Positions 45,059 to 54,105 of a DNA stretch of 64,000 bases are shown here, in pieces. The stretch is taken from NCBI RefSeq assembly GCF_014645695.1, contig NZ_BMMF01000002.1, forward strand, positions 62,001 to 126,000, given 5' to 3'. Every line of letters starts with the position of its first letter. The stretch's first letter is position 1. Source of the DNA: Salinarimonas ramus. Its GTDB lineage: Bacteria > Pseudomonadota > Alphaproteobacteria > Rhizobiales > Beijerinckiaceae. The position numbers and the translations under genes are program-made. The notes under the pieces were generated by a model that worked only from the letters and a program-made list of their open reading frames with translations, was not told the origin of the DNA and ran no database searches.

Positions 45059-46432
45059 TCAGCCCAGCACCTCCCTCACGGCGCCCGTGGCGGCCGCGAC
45101 GATCGTGTCGGCCTCCTCCTTGGTGAGGCACAGCGGCGGCGCGAAGCCGAGGATGTCGCCCTGCGGCATGGCGCGGCCGATGACCCCGCGCGCAGCGAGC
45201 GCGGCGGCGACCTTCGGGCCGATTCTGTGCTCGGCGTCGAAGAAGACGCGCTTGTCCTTGTCGGCCACGAATTCCACGGCGGCGAGGAGCCCGTCGCCGC
45301 GGACCTCGCCCACGTTCCTGTGCCCGGCGAGAGCGTCCGTCAGCGCGCCGCGCAGGTAGGCGCCGACCTCGCGGGCGTTGTCGACGAGGCCGAGCTCGTC
45401 GATGAGCGCGAGGTTCGCCACCCCCGCCGCCGCGCACAGCGGATGGGCGGAATAGGTCCAGCCGTGGCCGATGGGGCCCATGGCGTCCGAGCCCTGGACG
45501 AGCACGTCCCAAATGTCCTTCGACACGATGGAGCCCGAGAGCGGCGCATAGGCCGAGGTCAGGCCCTTGGCGATCGTGATGAGGTCCGGCTTCAGCCCGT
45601 AATGCTCCGAGCCGAACATGGTGCCCAGCCGCCCGAAGCCCGTCACCACCTCGTCGGCGATGAGCAGGATGTCGTGGCGGGCGAGAACGGCCTGGATCTT
45701 CTCCCAATAGCCGGCGGGCGGGGGCACGATGCCGCCGGTGCCGAGCAGCGGCTCGCCGATGAAGGCGGCGATCGTGTCCGCACCCTCGCGCTCGATCAGC
45801 GCCTCGAGCTCGGCGGCGCAGAAGGAGGAGAAGTCCTCCTCGCTCATGTCGAGATCCGGCCGGCGGAAATAGTACGGCGCCTGCGTGTGCAGGATCGGCG
45901 CCAGCGGCAGGTCGAACGCCTTGTGGAAGAGATCGAGCCCGGTGAGCGAGCCGGTCATCACGCCCGAGCCGTGATAGCCGCGCCAGCGCGAGATGATCTT
46001 CTTCTTCTGCGGCCGCCCGCGGACGTTGTTGTAGTACCAGACGAGCTTGATGTTGGTCTCGTTCGCGTCCGAGCCGGAGAGCCCGAAATAGACCCGGCTC
46101 ATGTGTGCCGGCGCGCGCTCGACGATCATCTTCGCGAGCCGGATCGCCACCTCGGACCCGTGGCCGACATAGGCGTGGTAGTAGGCGAGTTCGTGCGCCT
46201 GGCGCGAGATCGCCTCGGCGATCTCGGTACGGCCGTAGCCGACGTTGACGCAATAGAGCCCCGCGAACGCATCGAGCGAGCGGCGCCCGTCACGATCGAC
46301 GATCGTGCAGCCCTCGCCCCCCGTGACGATCCGGTTCGGGCTCTCGCCGCGGGCGTGCTGTCCCATATGCGTCGAGGGATGGAAGAAATGATCCCGATCC
46401 CAGGCGGTCAGCTCGTTGTCGTGGGCATTCAT
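45059..46432 (-). CDS. doeD: Diaminobutyrate aminotransferase of ectoine catabolism (DoeD)
   Basis: A 457-residue class III aminotransferase. The PLP lysine is Lys289 in [15 protein letters not shown], and [12 protein letters not shown] holds the conserved Asp. In ectoine degradation DoeD converts L-2,4-diaminobutyrate to aspartate semialdehyde. The call rests on its place beside doeC, asnC and enuR; by sequence alone it could be another omega-transaminase. It follows doeC by 34 bases and converges with uxuB. Confidence 0.82.
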   Translation of the reverse strand: MNAHDNELTAWDRDHFFHPSTHMGQHARGESPNRIVTGGEGCTIVDRDGRRSLDAFAGLYCVNVGYGRTEIAEAISRQAHELAYYHAYVGHGSEVAIRLAKMIVERAPAHMSRVYFGLSGSDANETNIKLVWYYNNVRGRPQKKKIISRWRGYHGSGVMTGSLTGLDLFHKAFDLPLAPILHTQAPYYFRRPDLDMSEEDFSSFCAAELEALIEREGADTIAAFIGEPLLGTGGIVPPPAGYWEKIQAVLARHDILLIADEVVTGFGRLGTMFGSEHYGLKPDLITIAKGLTSAYAPLSGSIVSKDIWDVLVQGSDAMGPIGHGWTYSAHPLCAAAGVANLALIDELGLVDNAREVGAYLRGALTDALAGHRNVGEVRGDGLLAAVEFVADKDKRVFFDAEHRIGPKVAAALAARGVIGRAMPQGDILGFAPPLCLTKEEADTIVAAATGAVREVLG

Positions 46433-46466
46433 GATGCGGTCTCCTGAAGGCTCGTGATCGGTCGCC

Positions 46467-47960
46467 TCACCCGAGATCGAGGCAGGCGTATTTCAGGTCG
46501 GTGAAGGCCTCGAGGCCCGCGCGCGCACCCTCTCGGCCGAGGCCGGATTGCTTCACGCCGCCGAAGGGGATGGGCGCGCCGGTGATCTTCACGCGGTTGA
46601 GCGCCACCATTCCGAAGCGCAGCGCCTTCGTCGTGCGCAGCGCGCGTCCGACGTCGCGGGTGACGACATAGGCGACGAGGCCGTATTCGCCGGCATTGGC
46701 GCGGGCGACGACCTCCGCCTCCTCGGTGAAGGACGTGACGGCGGCCAGCGGGCCGAAGGTCTCCTCGCGCATGACGAGGGCGTCGTCCGGAACGTCGGCG
46801 AGGAGGGTGGGCGCGACGAAATTGCCGCCGGCCGGATGCGGCGCGCCGCCGACGAGGACGCGCGCGCCCCGCGCGCGGGCATCCGCCACCTGCGCCTCGA
46901 TCTTCGCGACCGCGCGGGCGTGCATCATCGGGCCGATCTCGACGCCGGGCTCCAGCCCCGGCCCGACGCGCAGCGCCGCGATCCGCTCGGCGAAGCGGGC
47001 GAGGAAGGGCTCGTAGAGCCGCTCGTGCACGAAGATGCGATTGGCCGCCAGGCAATCCTGGCCGGACGTGGCGAACTTGGCGTCCATGGCGATCGCCACC
47101 GCGCGCTCGACGTCCGCATCCTCGAAGACGATGAGCGGCGCATGCCCCCCGAGCTCCATCACGAGCCGCTTCATCGTGGGGGCGCAGCGCGCGGCGAGGG
47201 CGCGCCCGATCTCGGTGGAGCCCGTGAAGCTGAGCGCGGCGACGCGAGGATCGTCGCACAGGCGCCCGACGACGATCTCGGCGTCTCCCGTCACGAGGTT
47301 GAGGACGCCCGCCGGCAGGCCGGCGCGCTCGGCGAGCTCGGCCAGAGCCAGCGCGGAGAACGGCGCATGGTGGGAGGGATGCGCCACCACGGTGCAGCCG
47401 GCGGCGAGCGCCGCGGCGGCCTTGCGGGTGAGCATGGCGCAGGGGAAGTTCCACGGCGTCACGAGCGCCACCACGCCCACGGGCTCGCGGGTGACGAGCA
47501 TCTGCGCGCCCGGCAGGTGGCTCGTGAGCGTCTCCGCGCCCATCCGCTCGGCTTCCGCCGCGTACCAGGCGACGAAGGAGGCGGCGTAGTCGATCTCGCC
47601 GCGCGCCTCGTCGAGCGGCTTGCCCTGCTCGAGCGTCATCAGGAGCGCGAGATCCTCGCGCGCGCCGCGGATCAGCGCATGCCAGTCCATCAGCCGCGCG
47701 CCACGCTCCTGCGGCGTCAGCGCCGCCCAGGCCGGCTGCGCGGCCTCGGCCGCCATCACGGCGAGGGAGGTCTCCTCCGCGTCGAGGGACGTCACCCAGC
47801 CGAGCCCGGCCCCGCTCGCGGGATCGGTCACGGGAAAGCCCGCGCCGCGCGCGCCGGCGACCCAGCGGCCGTTCACGTAGGAGAGCTCGCGCAGGAGGCG
47901 CTTGTCGGCGAGGCCGGCGAGAGCCGGGTGACGGTCCGGTCGCGAGACGTGCGCGGTCAT
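46467..47960 (-). CDS. doeC: Aldehyde dehydrogenase of ectoine catabolism (DoeC, aspartate-semialdehyde oxidising)
   Basis: A 497-residue NAD(P)-dependent aldehyde dehydrogenase of the GabD type. The catalytic Cys303 ([12 protein letters not shown]), Glu269 ([10 protein letters not shown]) and Asn171 (TPWNFP) are present. In the pathway it oxidises L-aspartate-4-semialdehyde to aspartate. One feature is odd: the conserved lysine of the KPA/KPS motif that touches the cofactor ribose is His194 here ([16 protein letters not shown]). GGAGGCC is upstream of the ATG. Confidence 0.85.
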   Translation of the reverse strand: MTAHVSRPDRHPALAGLADKRLLRELSYVNGRWVAGARGAGFPVTDPASGAGLGWVTSLDAEETSLAVMAAEAAQPAWAALTPQERGARLMDWHALIRGAREDLALLMTLEQGKPLDEARGEIDYAASFVAWYAAEAERMGAETLTSHLPGAQMLVTREPVGVVALVTPWNFPCAMLTRKAAAALAAGCTVVAHPSHHAPFSALALAELAERAGLPAGVLNLVTGDAEIVVGRLCDDPRVAALSFTGSTEIGRALAARCAPTMKRLVMELGGHAPLIVFEDADVERAVAIAMDAKFATSGQDCLAANRIFVHERLYEPFLARFAERIAALRVGPGLEPGVEIGPMMHARAVAKIEAQVADARARGARVLVGGAPHPAGGNFVAPTLLADVPDDALVMREETFGPLAAVTSFTEEAEVVARANAGEYGLVAYVVTRDVGRALRTTKALRFGMVALNRVKITGAPIPFGGVKQSGLGREGARAGLEAFTDLKYACLDLG

Positions 47961-48110
47961 GAGGGCCTCCTTCGCGTGGGGTCGATGCTGCGGACAGCAT
48001 GGGCGAGGAGACGGGGAGAGGGAGGCCGTTTCGCCCGCCCGCGCGAGAGGGACGGACCGTTCGGGACGTCCTTCGGAGAGAGACTCTCTTCTTCCCGCGC
48101 GGCCTCGCGC

Positions 48111-48611
48111 TCAGCCGGCGTCTTCGATGGCTGCGAGCGCCGCGAGGTCCGGCCCGGGCTCCTCCTTCACCGTGCGCGTGACGATGTAGGTGAAGTAGCG
48201 GTCGATGCCGATCTGGCGCTCGAGCAGCGCGTCGACGAGGCGCTGATAGGCGTCGATGTCGCGGGTGACGACCTTGAGCACGTAGTCCACCCCGCCGCCG
48301 ACGGACCAGCAGGCGACGATCTCCGGCAGCGCCCGCACGGCGCGCTCGAAGCGCTCGAAATCCGCCTGCCGATGCGAGCCGAGCGTCACCTCCATCAGCA
48401 CGCTCGCCATGGAGATCCCCAGCGCCTTCGCCGAGAGCCGGGCGTGGTAGCCCGCGACGATCCCCGCCTTCTCGAGCCGGTTCAGCCGGTTCCAGCAGGG
48501 GGTGGGCGAGAGCCCCACCTCCTCGGCGAGCGCGAGCTTGGTGATCCGCCCGTCGCGCTGGACGGCGGCGAGGATGCGCAGATCGATGGCGTCGAGCTTG
48601 AGCGGCTTCAT
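48111..48611 (-). CDS. asnC: Lrp/AsnC-family regulator of the ectoine cluster
   Basis: A 166-residue feast/famine regulator. The N-terminal helix-turn-helix (LDAIDLRILAAVQRDGRITK and LALAEEVGLSPTPCWNRLNRLEKAGIV) is followed by an AsnC_trans_reg (RAM) domain from about 70. A gene of this family, divergent from enuR, is a stable part of ectoine degradation clusters and is thought to aid induction. The 150 bases between it and doeC hold no clear promoter. Confidence 0.85.
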   Translation of the reverse strand: MKPLKLDAIDLRILAAVQRDGRITKLALAEEVGLSPTPCWNRLNRLEKAGIVAGYHARLSAKALGISMASVLMEVTLGSHRQADFERFERAVRALPEIVACWSVGGGVDYVLKVVTRDIDAYQRLVDALLERQIGIDRYFTYIVTRTVKEEPGPDLAALAAIEDAG

Positions 48612-48634
48612 CGTCTCTCGTTTTTCCTTGCCGA

Positions 48635-48670
48635 TTGTCCCGACTTAAACGACAAGTGAACTCATGACAA
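48635..48670. promoter_or_regulatory. Probable EnuR operator between asnC and enuR
   Basis: TTGTC (48635-48639), GACAA (48651-48655) and GACAA (48666-48670) form an inverted repeat with 11-base spacer plus a third half-site on the enuR start codon. Read on the minus strand the last one is TTGTCATGA, which recurs before ehuA at 50085-50093. A shared site fits control of both promoters by EnuR. Confidence 0.45.
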
Positions 48671-50049
48671 TCTGGCGCCCCGATCCGTCAACGCTCAAGC
48701 GTCCCGTCTATGCCTCGCTCGCCGAGCAGATCGCCCGCGCCATCGCGGATGGCTCCCTGCCGGACGGGACGCAGCTCCCCGTCCAGCGCAAGCTCGCCGA
48801 CGAGCTCGGCATCGCCGTTCAGACCGTGAGCCGGGCCTACGAGGACCTCGCCCGGCGCGGGCTCATCGCCGGCGAGACCGGACGCGGCACCTTCGTGCGC
48901 AGCCTGCGCCGCGAGCCGGAGCCGCCCTACCTGCCGGAGCGGCTGAACGAGCTCATCGATCTCTCCATCCTCAAGCCCGTCTGCGAGCCGATCCACCTCG
49001 AGCGCATGAAGCAGGCGCTCGGGCGCCTCGCGCAGGACGTTCCGGCGAGCGCGCTGCTCTCGTTCCGGCCCAACGTCGTCTTCCCGCGCCACCGCGCCGC
49101 CGGCGCCGAATGGCTGCGCGGCTGCGGGCTCGAGATCTCGCCGCTCAACGTCACCGTGACGAACGGTGCCACCGCGGCCCAGACGATCGCGCTGATGAGC
49201 ACGGCGCCTCCCGGATCGACGATCGCGACGGAGGCGATCGGGCACCACACGCTCACGCCGCTCGCGACGTATCTGGGGCTCAATCTCGTGGGCATCCCCG
49301 TCGACGAGGACGGGATGGTGCCCGATGCGCTCGAGCGCGCCTGCGCCGAGCACGACCTGCGCGCCGCCTTCGTCCAGCCCAACGTCATCAACCCCTGCGC
49401 CATCCTCATGAGCGAGGCGCGGCGCGCCGAGATCGTCGCCGTGGCCCGCCGGCGCGACATCGCGCTCGTCGAGAACGACGTGCTCGGCCCCTTCGTCGAG
49501 CGCCGCCCGCCGCCGCTCGCGCGCCTCGCGCCCGAGCGCACGCTCTACGTCACGAGCTTCACCAAGATCGTCATGCCGGGCCTGCGCATCGGCTACCTCG
49601 CGGTGCCCGACCGCTACGTGGCCGCGGCGGCGAACCGGCATCTCGTCACCATGTGGATGGCGACCCCACTGATGGCGGAGATCGCGTCCGACTGGGTCAC
49701 CGACGGCACGGCCCTCGATCTCGTGCGCTGGCAGCGGCGCACGATCCATGCGAGGCATCGCGTGGTGTCCGAGGCGCTCTCGGGCATCGCCTACCGCTCC
49801 CATCCCGAGAGCCTGCACGTCTGGGTGCCGCTGCCGGAGACCCATTCCGAAGCCGCCTTCGTCGCGCATGCGCGGGCGCAGGGCGTCGCCATCGCGCCGG
49901 GGCAGAGCTTCCGCATCGGCGAGGCGCCGATCCCGCCCAGCGTGCGCATCTCGCTCGGCTCCACCGACGCGGCGCAATTGCGCACGGGTCTCGCCCAGGT
50001 GGCCCACCTGATCCACGCGGCGCCGGAGCCCGCTCTGCTCGCGATCTGA
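48664..50049 (+). CDS. enuR: MocR-type regulator of ectoine catabolism (EnuR)
   Basis: A 461-residue MocR/GdcR protein: a GntR winged helix in residues 1-75 (LAEQIARAIADGSLPDGTQL, AVQTVSRAYEDLARRGLI) fused to a fold-type I aminotransferase domain. The PLP lysine is Lys301 in YVTSFTKIVMPGLRIGYLAVP, at the position reported for EnuR of Ruegeria pomeroyi (Lys302). EnuR represses ectoine uptake and catabolic genes until acetyl-diaminobutyrate or diaminobutyrate reacts with PLP. Its place between asnC and ehuABCD supports the name. Confidence 0.9.
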   Translation: MTIWRPDPSTLKRPVYASLAEQIARAIADGSLPDGTQLPVQRKLADELGIAVQTVSRAYEDLARRGLIAGETGRGTFVRSLRREPEPPYLPERLNELIDLSILKPVCEPIHLERMKQALGRLAQDVPASALLSFRPNVVFPRHRAAGAEWLRGCGLEISPLNVTVTNGATAAQTIALMSTAPPGSTIATEAIGHHTLTPLATYLGLNLVGIPVDEDGMVPDALERACAEHDLRAAFVQPNVINPCAILMSEARRAEIVAVARRRDIALVENDVLGPFVERRPPPLARLAPERTLYVTSFTKIVMPGLRIGYLAVPDRYVAAAANRHLVTMWMATPLMAEIASDWVTDGTALDLVRWQRRTIHARHRVVSEALSGIAYRSHPESLHVWVPLPETHSEAAFVAHARAQGVAIAPGQSFRIGEAPIPPSVRISLGSTDAAQLRTGLAQVAHLIHAAPEPALLAI

Positions 50050-50084
50050 GCGGCGGGCCCGGTTTCTGCGCAGTTCCGACTATA

Positions 50085-50119
50085 TTGTCATGATTTTATT
50101 TTGCTGATTGACATGACTT
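50085..50119. promoter_or_regulatory. AT-rich control region of the ehu-eut-doe operon
   Basis: Two similar 12-base units, TTGTCATGATTT (50085-50096) and TTGACATGACTT (50108-50119), lie 23 bases apart in direct orientation inside a strongly A/T-rich patch. Direct repeats are a common form of MocR sites. The first unit shares TTGTCATGA with the enuR start region. The exact promoter boxes are not clear. Confidence 0.45.
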
Positions 50120-50172
50120 TGCCCGACCGCCACCGTTGAAGCGTCCCATCGCATCTCAGCGAGGCGCCCCCG

Positions 50173-50973
50173 GTGACCGCACACGCCGCCGTTCCCCCGA
50201 TCATCGAGGTCGATCGCGTCTCGAAGAGCTTCGGCGACTTCAAGGTGCTCGACGAGCTCTCGTTCTCCGTCGCGCCCGCCGAGAAGCTCGCGCTCATCGG
50301 GCCTTCGGGCTCTGGCAAGACGACGATCCTGCGCATCCTGATGACGCTCGAGAGCATCGATTCCGGGCACATCCGCATCGAGGGCGAGGAACTCTACCAC
50401 ATGGAGAAGGGCGGGCGGCTCGTGCCGGCCGACGAGGCGCACCTTCACCGGATGCGCGCGAAGATCGGCATGGTCTTCCAGCTCTTCAACCTGTTCCCGC
50501 ACATGTGCGTGCTCGACAACGTCACCCTCGCGCCGGTCCTGACCAAGGGCGTCGCCAAGGAGGCGGCGAAGCGCAGGGCGATGGAGCTCCTCGACATGGT
50601 GGGCCTCGCCGACAAGGCGAAGGCGATGCCCGCCCAGCTCTCGGGCGGGCAGAAGCAGCGCGTCGCCATCGCCCGGGCGCTCGCGCTCGAGCCGCGCATC
50701 ATGCTCTTCGACGAGGTCACCTCGGCGCTCGATCCGGAGCTCGTCGAGGAGGTGCTCGCCGTCATGCATCGCCTCGCCCGCGAGACCGACATGACCATGC
50801 TCCTCGTCACCCACGAGATGGGCTTCGCGCACGATTTCGCGGACCGGGTGATGTTCTTCGACCGCGGGCGGATCGTCGAGCAGGGCCCGCCCTCCGAGAT
50901 CTTCACGAACCCGCGCGAGGAGCGCACGCAGGGCTTCCTGCGCAAGATCATCGCCGCCGGGCATCGCATCTGA
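50173..50973 (+). CDS. ehuA: Ectoine/hydroxyectoine ABC transporter ATPase EhuA
   Basis: A 266-residue amino-acid-type ABC ATPase. Walker A is GPSGSGKTT near 42, the signature LSGGQKQRVAIARALALEP near 160, Walker B IMLFDEVTSALDPELV, with the H-loop LVTHEMGFAHDF. An insertion LYHMEKGGRLVPADEAHLHRM near 80, before the Q-loop, is characteristic of EhuA. The ectoine assignment comes from the enuR-ehuABCD-eutABC order. The frame starts with GTG at 50173. Confidence 0.88.
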   Translation: MTAHAAVPPIIEVDRVSKSFGDFKVLDELSFSVAPAEKLALIGPSGSGKTTILRILMTLESIDSGHIRIEGEELYHMEKGGRLVPADEAHLHRMRAKIGMVFQLFNLFPHMCVLDNVTLAPVLTKGVAKEAAKRRAMELLDMVGLADKAKAMPAQLSGGQKQRVAIARALALEPRIMLFDEVTSALDPELVEEVLAVMHRLARETDMTMLLVTHEMGFAHDFADRVMFFDRGRIVEQGPPSEIFTNPREERTQGFLRKIIAAGHRI

Positions 50974-51050
50974 GGCGCGCGCCGCCGCGTCACGACCGAG
51001 CCACCACCACCAAGAAGCAAGCCACCACCAAGAAGAAAGGGAACATCGAG

Positions 51051-51908
51051 ATGACCATCGCCACCCTCACCCGCCGCGCCGCGGCGATCGCGCTGCTGGG
51101 CGCGGCCGCGGCCTTCGCGGGCCCCGCGCTCGCGCAGGACGACCCGCGCATCCAGGAGCTGCGCGACCAGGGCTTCGCCCGCATCGCCATCGCCAACGAG
51201 CCGCCCTTCACCCAGGTGAACCCGGACGGCACCGTCACCGGCGCCGCGCCCGACGTGGCTCGCGAGATCTTCAAGCGCATGGGCGTCGACGACGTCGTCG
51301 CCTCGATCTCGGAATACGGCGCCATGATCCCGGGCTTGCAGGCCGGGCGGTTCGACGCCGTCACGGCGGGCCTGTTCATGCGTCCCGAGCGTTGCGCGGC
51401 GGTCGCCTATTCCGAGCCGATCCTGTGCGACGCCGAGGCCTTCGCCGTGAAGGCGGGCAATCCGCTGAACCTCCAGACCTTCGCCGACATCGCGGCGCAT
51501 CCGAGCGCCACGATCGGCGCGCCGGGCGGCGGCACCGAGGAGCGCCTCGCGCTCGAGGCCGGCGTGCCGCGCGACCGCGTCATCGTCGTGCCCGACGGGC
51601 AGAGCGGCATCAACATGCTCCAGGACGGGCGCATCGACGTCTACTCGCTGCCGGTGCTCTCGATCTCGGACCTGCTCAAGCGCGCCGAGGACGAAAACCT
51701 CGCCATGGTCGCGCCGGTGGCCGACGCGCCGGTCTATTGCGACGGCGCCGCCTTCCGCCGCCAGGACACGGCTCTGCGCGACGAGTACGACCGCATCCTC
51801 GCCGAGATGAAGGAATCGGGCGAGTTCGCCGCGATCATCGAGCCCTACGGCTTCTCCGCCGCAGCCGCCATGAGCACGAGCCGCGAGCAGCTCTGCGCCG
51901 GCGGCTGA
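51051..51908 (+). CDS. ehuB: Ectoine/hydroxyectoine-binding protein EhuB
   Basis: A 285-residue periplasmic binding protein (SBP_bac_3). The signal peptide is about 1-29 (RRAAAIALLGAAAAFAGPAL, ending LAQ). ARIAIANEPPFTQVNPDGTVTGAAPDVAREI and SEYGAMIPGLQAGRFDAVTAGLFM are close to known EhuB, including the aromatic and acidic residues lining the ectoine cleft. The leader before it contains two copies of GCCACCACCAAGAAG-like sequence (51000-51036). Confidence 0.9.
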   Translation: MTIATLTRRAAAIALLGAAAAFAGPALAQDDPRIQELRDQGFARIAIANEPPFTQVNPDGTVTGAAPDVAREIFKRMGVDDVVASISEYGAMIPGLQAGRFDAVTAGLFMRPERCAAVAYSEPILCDAEAFAVKAGNPLNLQTFADIAAHPSATIGAPGGGTEERLALEAGVPRDRVIVVPDGQSGINMLQDGRIDVYSLPVLSISDLLKRAEDENLAMVAPVADAPVYCDGAAFRRQDTALRDEYDRILAEMKESGEFAAIIEPYGFSAAAAMSTSREQLCAGG

Positions 51909-51922
51909 TCCCGCCTCCGTCG

Positions 51923-51949
51923 CGGCGCGCCTTTTCGTGGCGCGCCGCA
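51923..51949 (+). other. Hairpin between ehuB and ehuC
   Basis: A perfect 10-bp stem GCGGCGCGCC / GGCGCGCCGC around loop TTTTCGT, with no T-tract after it. Like the hairpin at 28763-28788 it follows a binding-protein gene and may stabilise that message. Confidence 0.5.
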
Positions 51950-51989
51950 CACCCGCTCGCGCACCCGTCACCTCGTCGAGACGCCCGCC

Positions 51990-52646
51990 ATGGACTATTC
52001 CGGCTACATAGCGCTCATCCTGCAAGGCGCCGTCGTGACGGCTCAGCTGACGGTGATGGGCTGCGCGCTGGCGCTCGTCATGGCCTTCGTCGCGGGGCTG
52101 GGGAGGCTGTCGCGGTTCGGCGCCGTCCGGGCGCTGGCGACGGCCTATATCGAGTTCTTCCGCGGCACGTCGGTCTTCGTGCAGCTGTTCTGGGCGTATT
52201 TCGTGCTCCCGCTTCTCGGCGTCGAGCTGACCCCGCTCCAGGCGGGCGTCCTCGCGCTCGGTCTCAACGTCGGCGCCTACGGGGCCGAGGTGGTGCGCGG
52301 CGCGGTCCAGTCCATCGGCAAGGAGCAGCGCGAGGCCTGCGTCGCCCTGAACCTCACCCGGTTCCAAGCCATGCGCCACGTGGTGCTGCCGCAGGCGATC
52401 GTCCCGATGCTGCCGACCTTCGGCAACAACGCCATCGAGCTCTTGAAGGCCACGGCCATCGTCTCGCTGATCTCGATCTCGGACATGACCTTCCAGGCCC
52501 AGGTGATGCGCGCCCAGACCGGGAGCACGCTCGTGCCCTTCGCCACCATCATGGTGATCTACTTCCTGTTCGCGCTCGCGATATCCGGCGCGATCAGGGC
52601 GCTCGAGCGCCGCCTCACCCGCGGTCTCGACGGCGTGCGGGCCTGA
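51990..52646 (+). CDS. ehuC: Ectoine ABC transporter permease EhuC
   Basis: A 218-residue HisM-family permease with about five helices; the EAA loop reads VQSIGKEQREACVALNLTRFQAMRHVVLPQA at about 107-137. It forms the channel with EhuD. FFRGTSVFVQLFWAYFVLPLLG is the usual third-helix motif. Confidence 0.88.
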   Translation: MDYSGYIALILQGAVVTAQLTVMGCALALVMAFVAGLGRLSRFGAVRALATAYIEFFRGTSVFVQLFWAYFVLPLLGVELTPLQAGVLALGLNVGAYGAEVVRGAVQSIGKEQREACVALNLTRFQAMRHVVLPQAIVPMLPTFGNNAIELLKATAIVSLISISDMTFQAQVMRAQTGSTLVPFATIMVIYFLFALAISGAIRALERRLTRGLDGVRA

Positions 52647-52660
52647 AGGAGGAACGCGCC

Positions 52661-53320
52661 ATGCTCTGGGACTGGTCCTTCGCGATCTCCATCATCCCGA
52701 CCCTCTGGGAGGGCGTGAAGATCACGATCCTCGCGACGCTGCTCGGCTCGGTGGTCGCCGCGGTGGCGGGCCTCGCCATCGCCCTCCTGCGCCGCTCGAC
52801 GAGTCTCCTCGTCTGCAAGCCGGTGGCCTTCCTCGCGGAGTTCTTCCGCGGCACGCCGCTCCTCGTGCAGCTCTACGTGCTCTTCTACGTGCTGCCCGAC
52901 ATCGGCATCACGCTCTCGCCGCTGGTCGCGGGCGTGATCGGGCTCGGCGTGCATTACGCCACCTACACGGCGGAGGTCTATCGCGCGGGCATCGACAACG
53001 TCGCGCGCGGCCAATGGGAGGCGGCGAAGGCGGTGAACCTCACGGCCTCCCAGACCTGGACGCGCATCATCCTGCCCCAGGCCGTGCCACCGATGATCCC
53101 GGCGCTCGCCAACTACTTCATCGCCATGTTCAAGGAGACGCCGCTCCTCTCCGCCATCACGATCCTCGAGCTGATGAATCAGGCGCGCTCCATCGCCAAC
53201 TTCAACTACCGCTACATCGAGCCGATGACGATGGTGGGCGTGTTCTTCCTCGTGATCAGCCTGATCTCGGTCTTCGGCCTGCGCTGGCTCGAGCGGCGCT
53301 ACGGGCGGGTCGGCTCGTGA
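52661..53320 (+). CDS. ehuD: Ectoine ABC transporter permease EhuD
   Basis: A 219-residue partner permease. FFRGTPLLVQLYVLFYVLPDIG and the EAA loop IDNVARGQWEAAKAVNLTASQTWTRIILPQA are typical. AAGGAGGA stands before the ATG. Its stop overlaps the GTG start of eutA by four bases, tying uptake to catabolism. Confidence 0.88.
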   Translation: MLWDWSFAISIIPTLWEGVKITILATLLGSVVAAVAGLAIALLRRSTSLLVCKPVAFLAEFFRGTPLLVQLYVLFYVLPDIGITLSPLVAGVIGLGVHYATYTAEVYRAGIDNVARGQWEAAKAVNLTASQTWTRIILPQAVPPMIPALANYFIAMFKETPLLSAITILELMNQARSIANFNYRYIEPMTMVGVFFLVISLISVFGLRWLERRYGRVGS

Positions 53321-54105
53321 GCGAGACGCCTCCCCCGCCCCGCTTGCTCGACCTGCCGCTCGGCTTCGACGCCGAGCCCGTCGAGAAGCGCATCGGCCTC
53401 GTCATCCTAGCGACGGACCATACGACGGAGCCGGACTTCGCGCGCATGGTGGGCGGGCCCGATGTCGGGCTCTACGTGGCGCGCATCGCCTACGCCAACC
53501 CGACGACGCCCGCGAACCTGCGGGCCATGCAGCCCGACCTCGCGCGCGCGGCGGCACTCCTCCTGCCCGACGAGCGGCTCGACGCGATCTGCTATTCCTG
53601 CACCTCCGCCTCCATCGTCATCGGCGACGAGGCCATCGCGGCCGCGATCCGCGAGGGCAAGCCGGGCGTGCCCGTCGTCACGCCGACGCGCGCGGCGGTG
53701 GAGGCGTTGCGGGCGCACGGCGCGCGGCGGATCTCGATCCTCACGCCCTACACGCAGGAGACCTCCGCATCGGTCGCGCCCTATTTCGAGGCCCACGGCT
53801 TCACGGTCGAGGCGCTTTCCTGCCTGGGCCTCGACGACGATCGGCGCATGGCGCGGCTCGACGCCGCGACGCTGCGGGAAGCCGCCGCCGCGGCGCTGGC
53901 GCCGGGCTCGGACGCGCTCTTCGTCTCGTGCACCGCCTTGCGCTCGGCGGCCGTCGCCGACGAGATCGAGCGTGCGCTGGGCCGGCCGGTCGTCACCTCG
54001 AACCTCGCCACCGCCTGGGCCTGCGCCAGGCTCGTCGGCGAGCGCCCGCGCAGCGAGGCGCGGCTCGCGGACCTTCCCCTCCCCGACCCCGCGGCCTTCG
54101 CATGA
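53317..54105 (+). CDS. eutA: Ectoine utilization protein EutA (Asp/Glu racemase-like)
   Basis: A 262-residue protein of the maleate isomerase / Asp-Glu racemase superfamily. Cysteines at the two expected sites are present: Cys92 and Cys95 in ICYSCTSAS and Cys205 in LFVSCTALRS. EutA with EutB and EutC is needed for growth on hydroxyectoine in rhizobia and is thought to remove the hydroxyl group; the reaction of each subunit is not settled. It starts with GTG. Confidence 0.86.
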   Translation: MSETPPPPRLLDLPLGFDAEPVEKRIGLVILATDHTTEPDFARMVGGPDVGLYVARIAYANPTTPANLRAMQPDLARAAALLLPDERLDAICYSCTSASIVIGDEAIAAAIREGKPGVPVVTPTRAAVEALRAHGARRISILTPYTQETSASVAPYFEAHGFTVEALSCLGLDDDRRMARLDAATLREAAAAALAPGSDALFVSCTALRSAAVADEIERALGRPVVTSNLATAWACARLVGERPRSEARLADLPLPDPAAFA

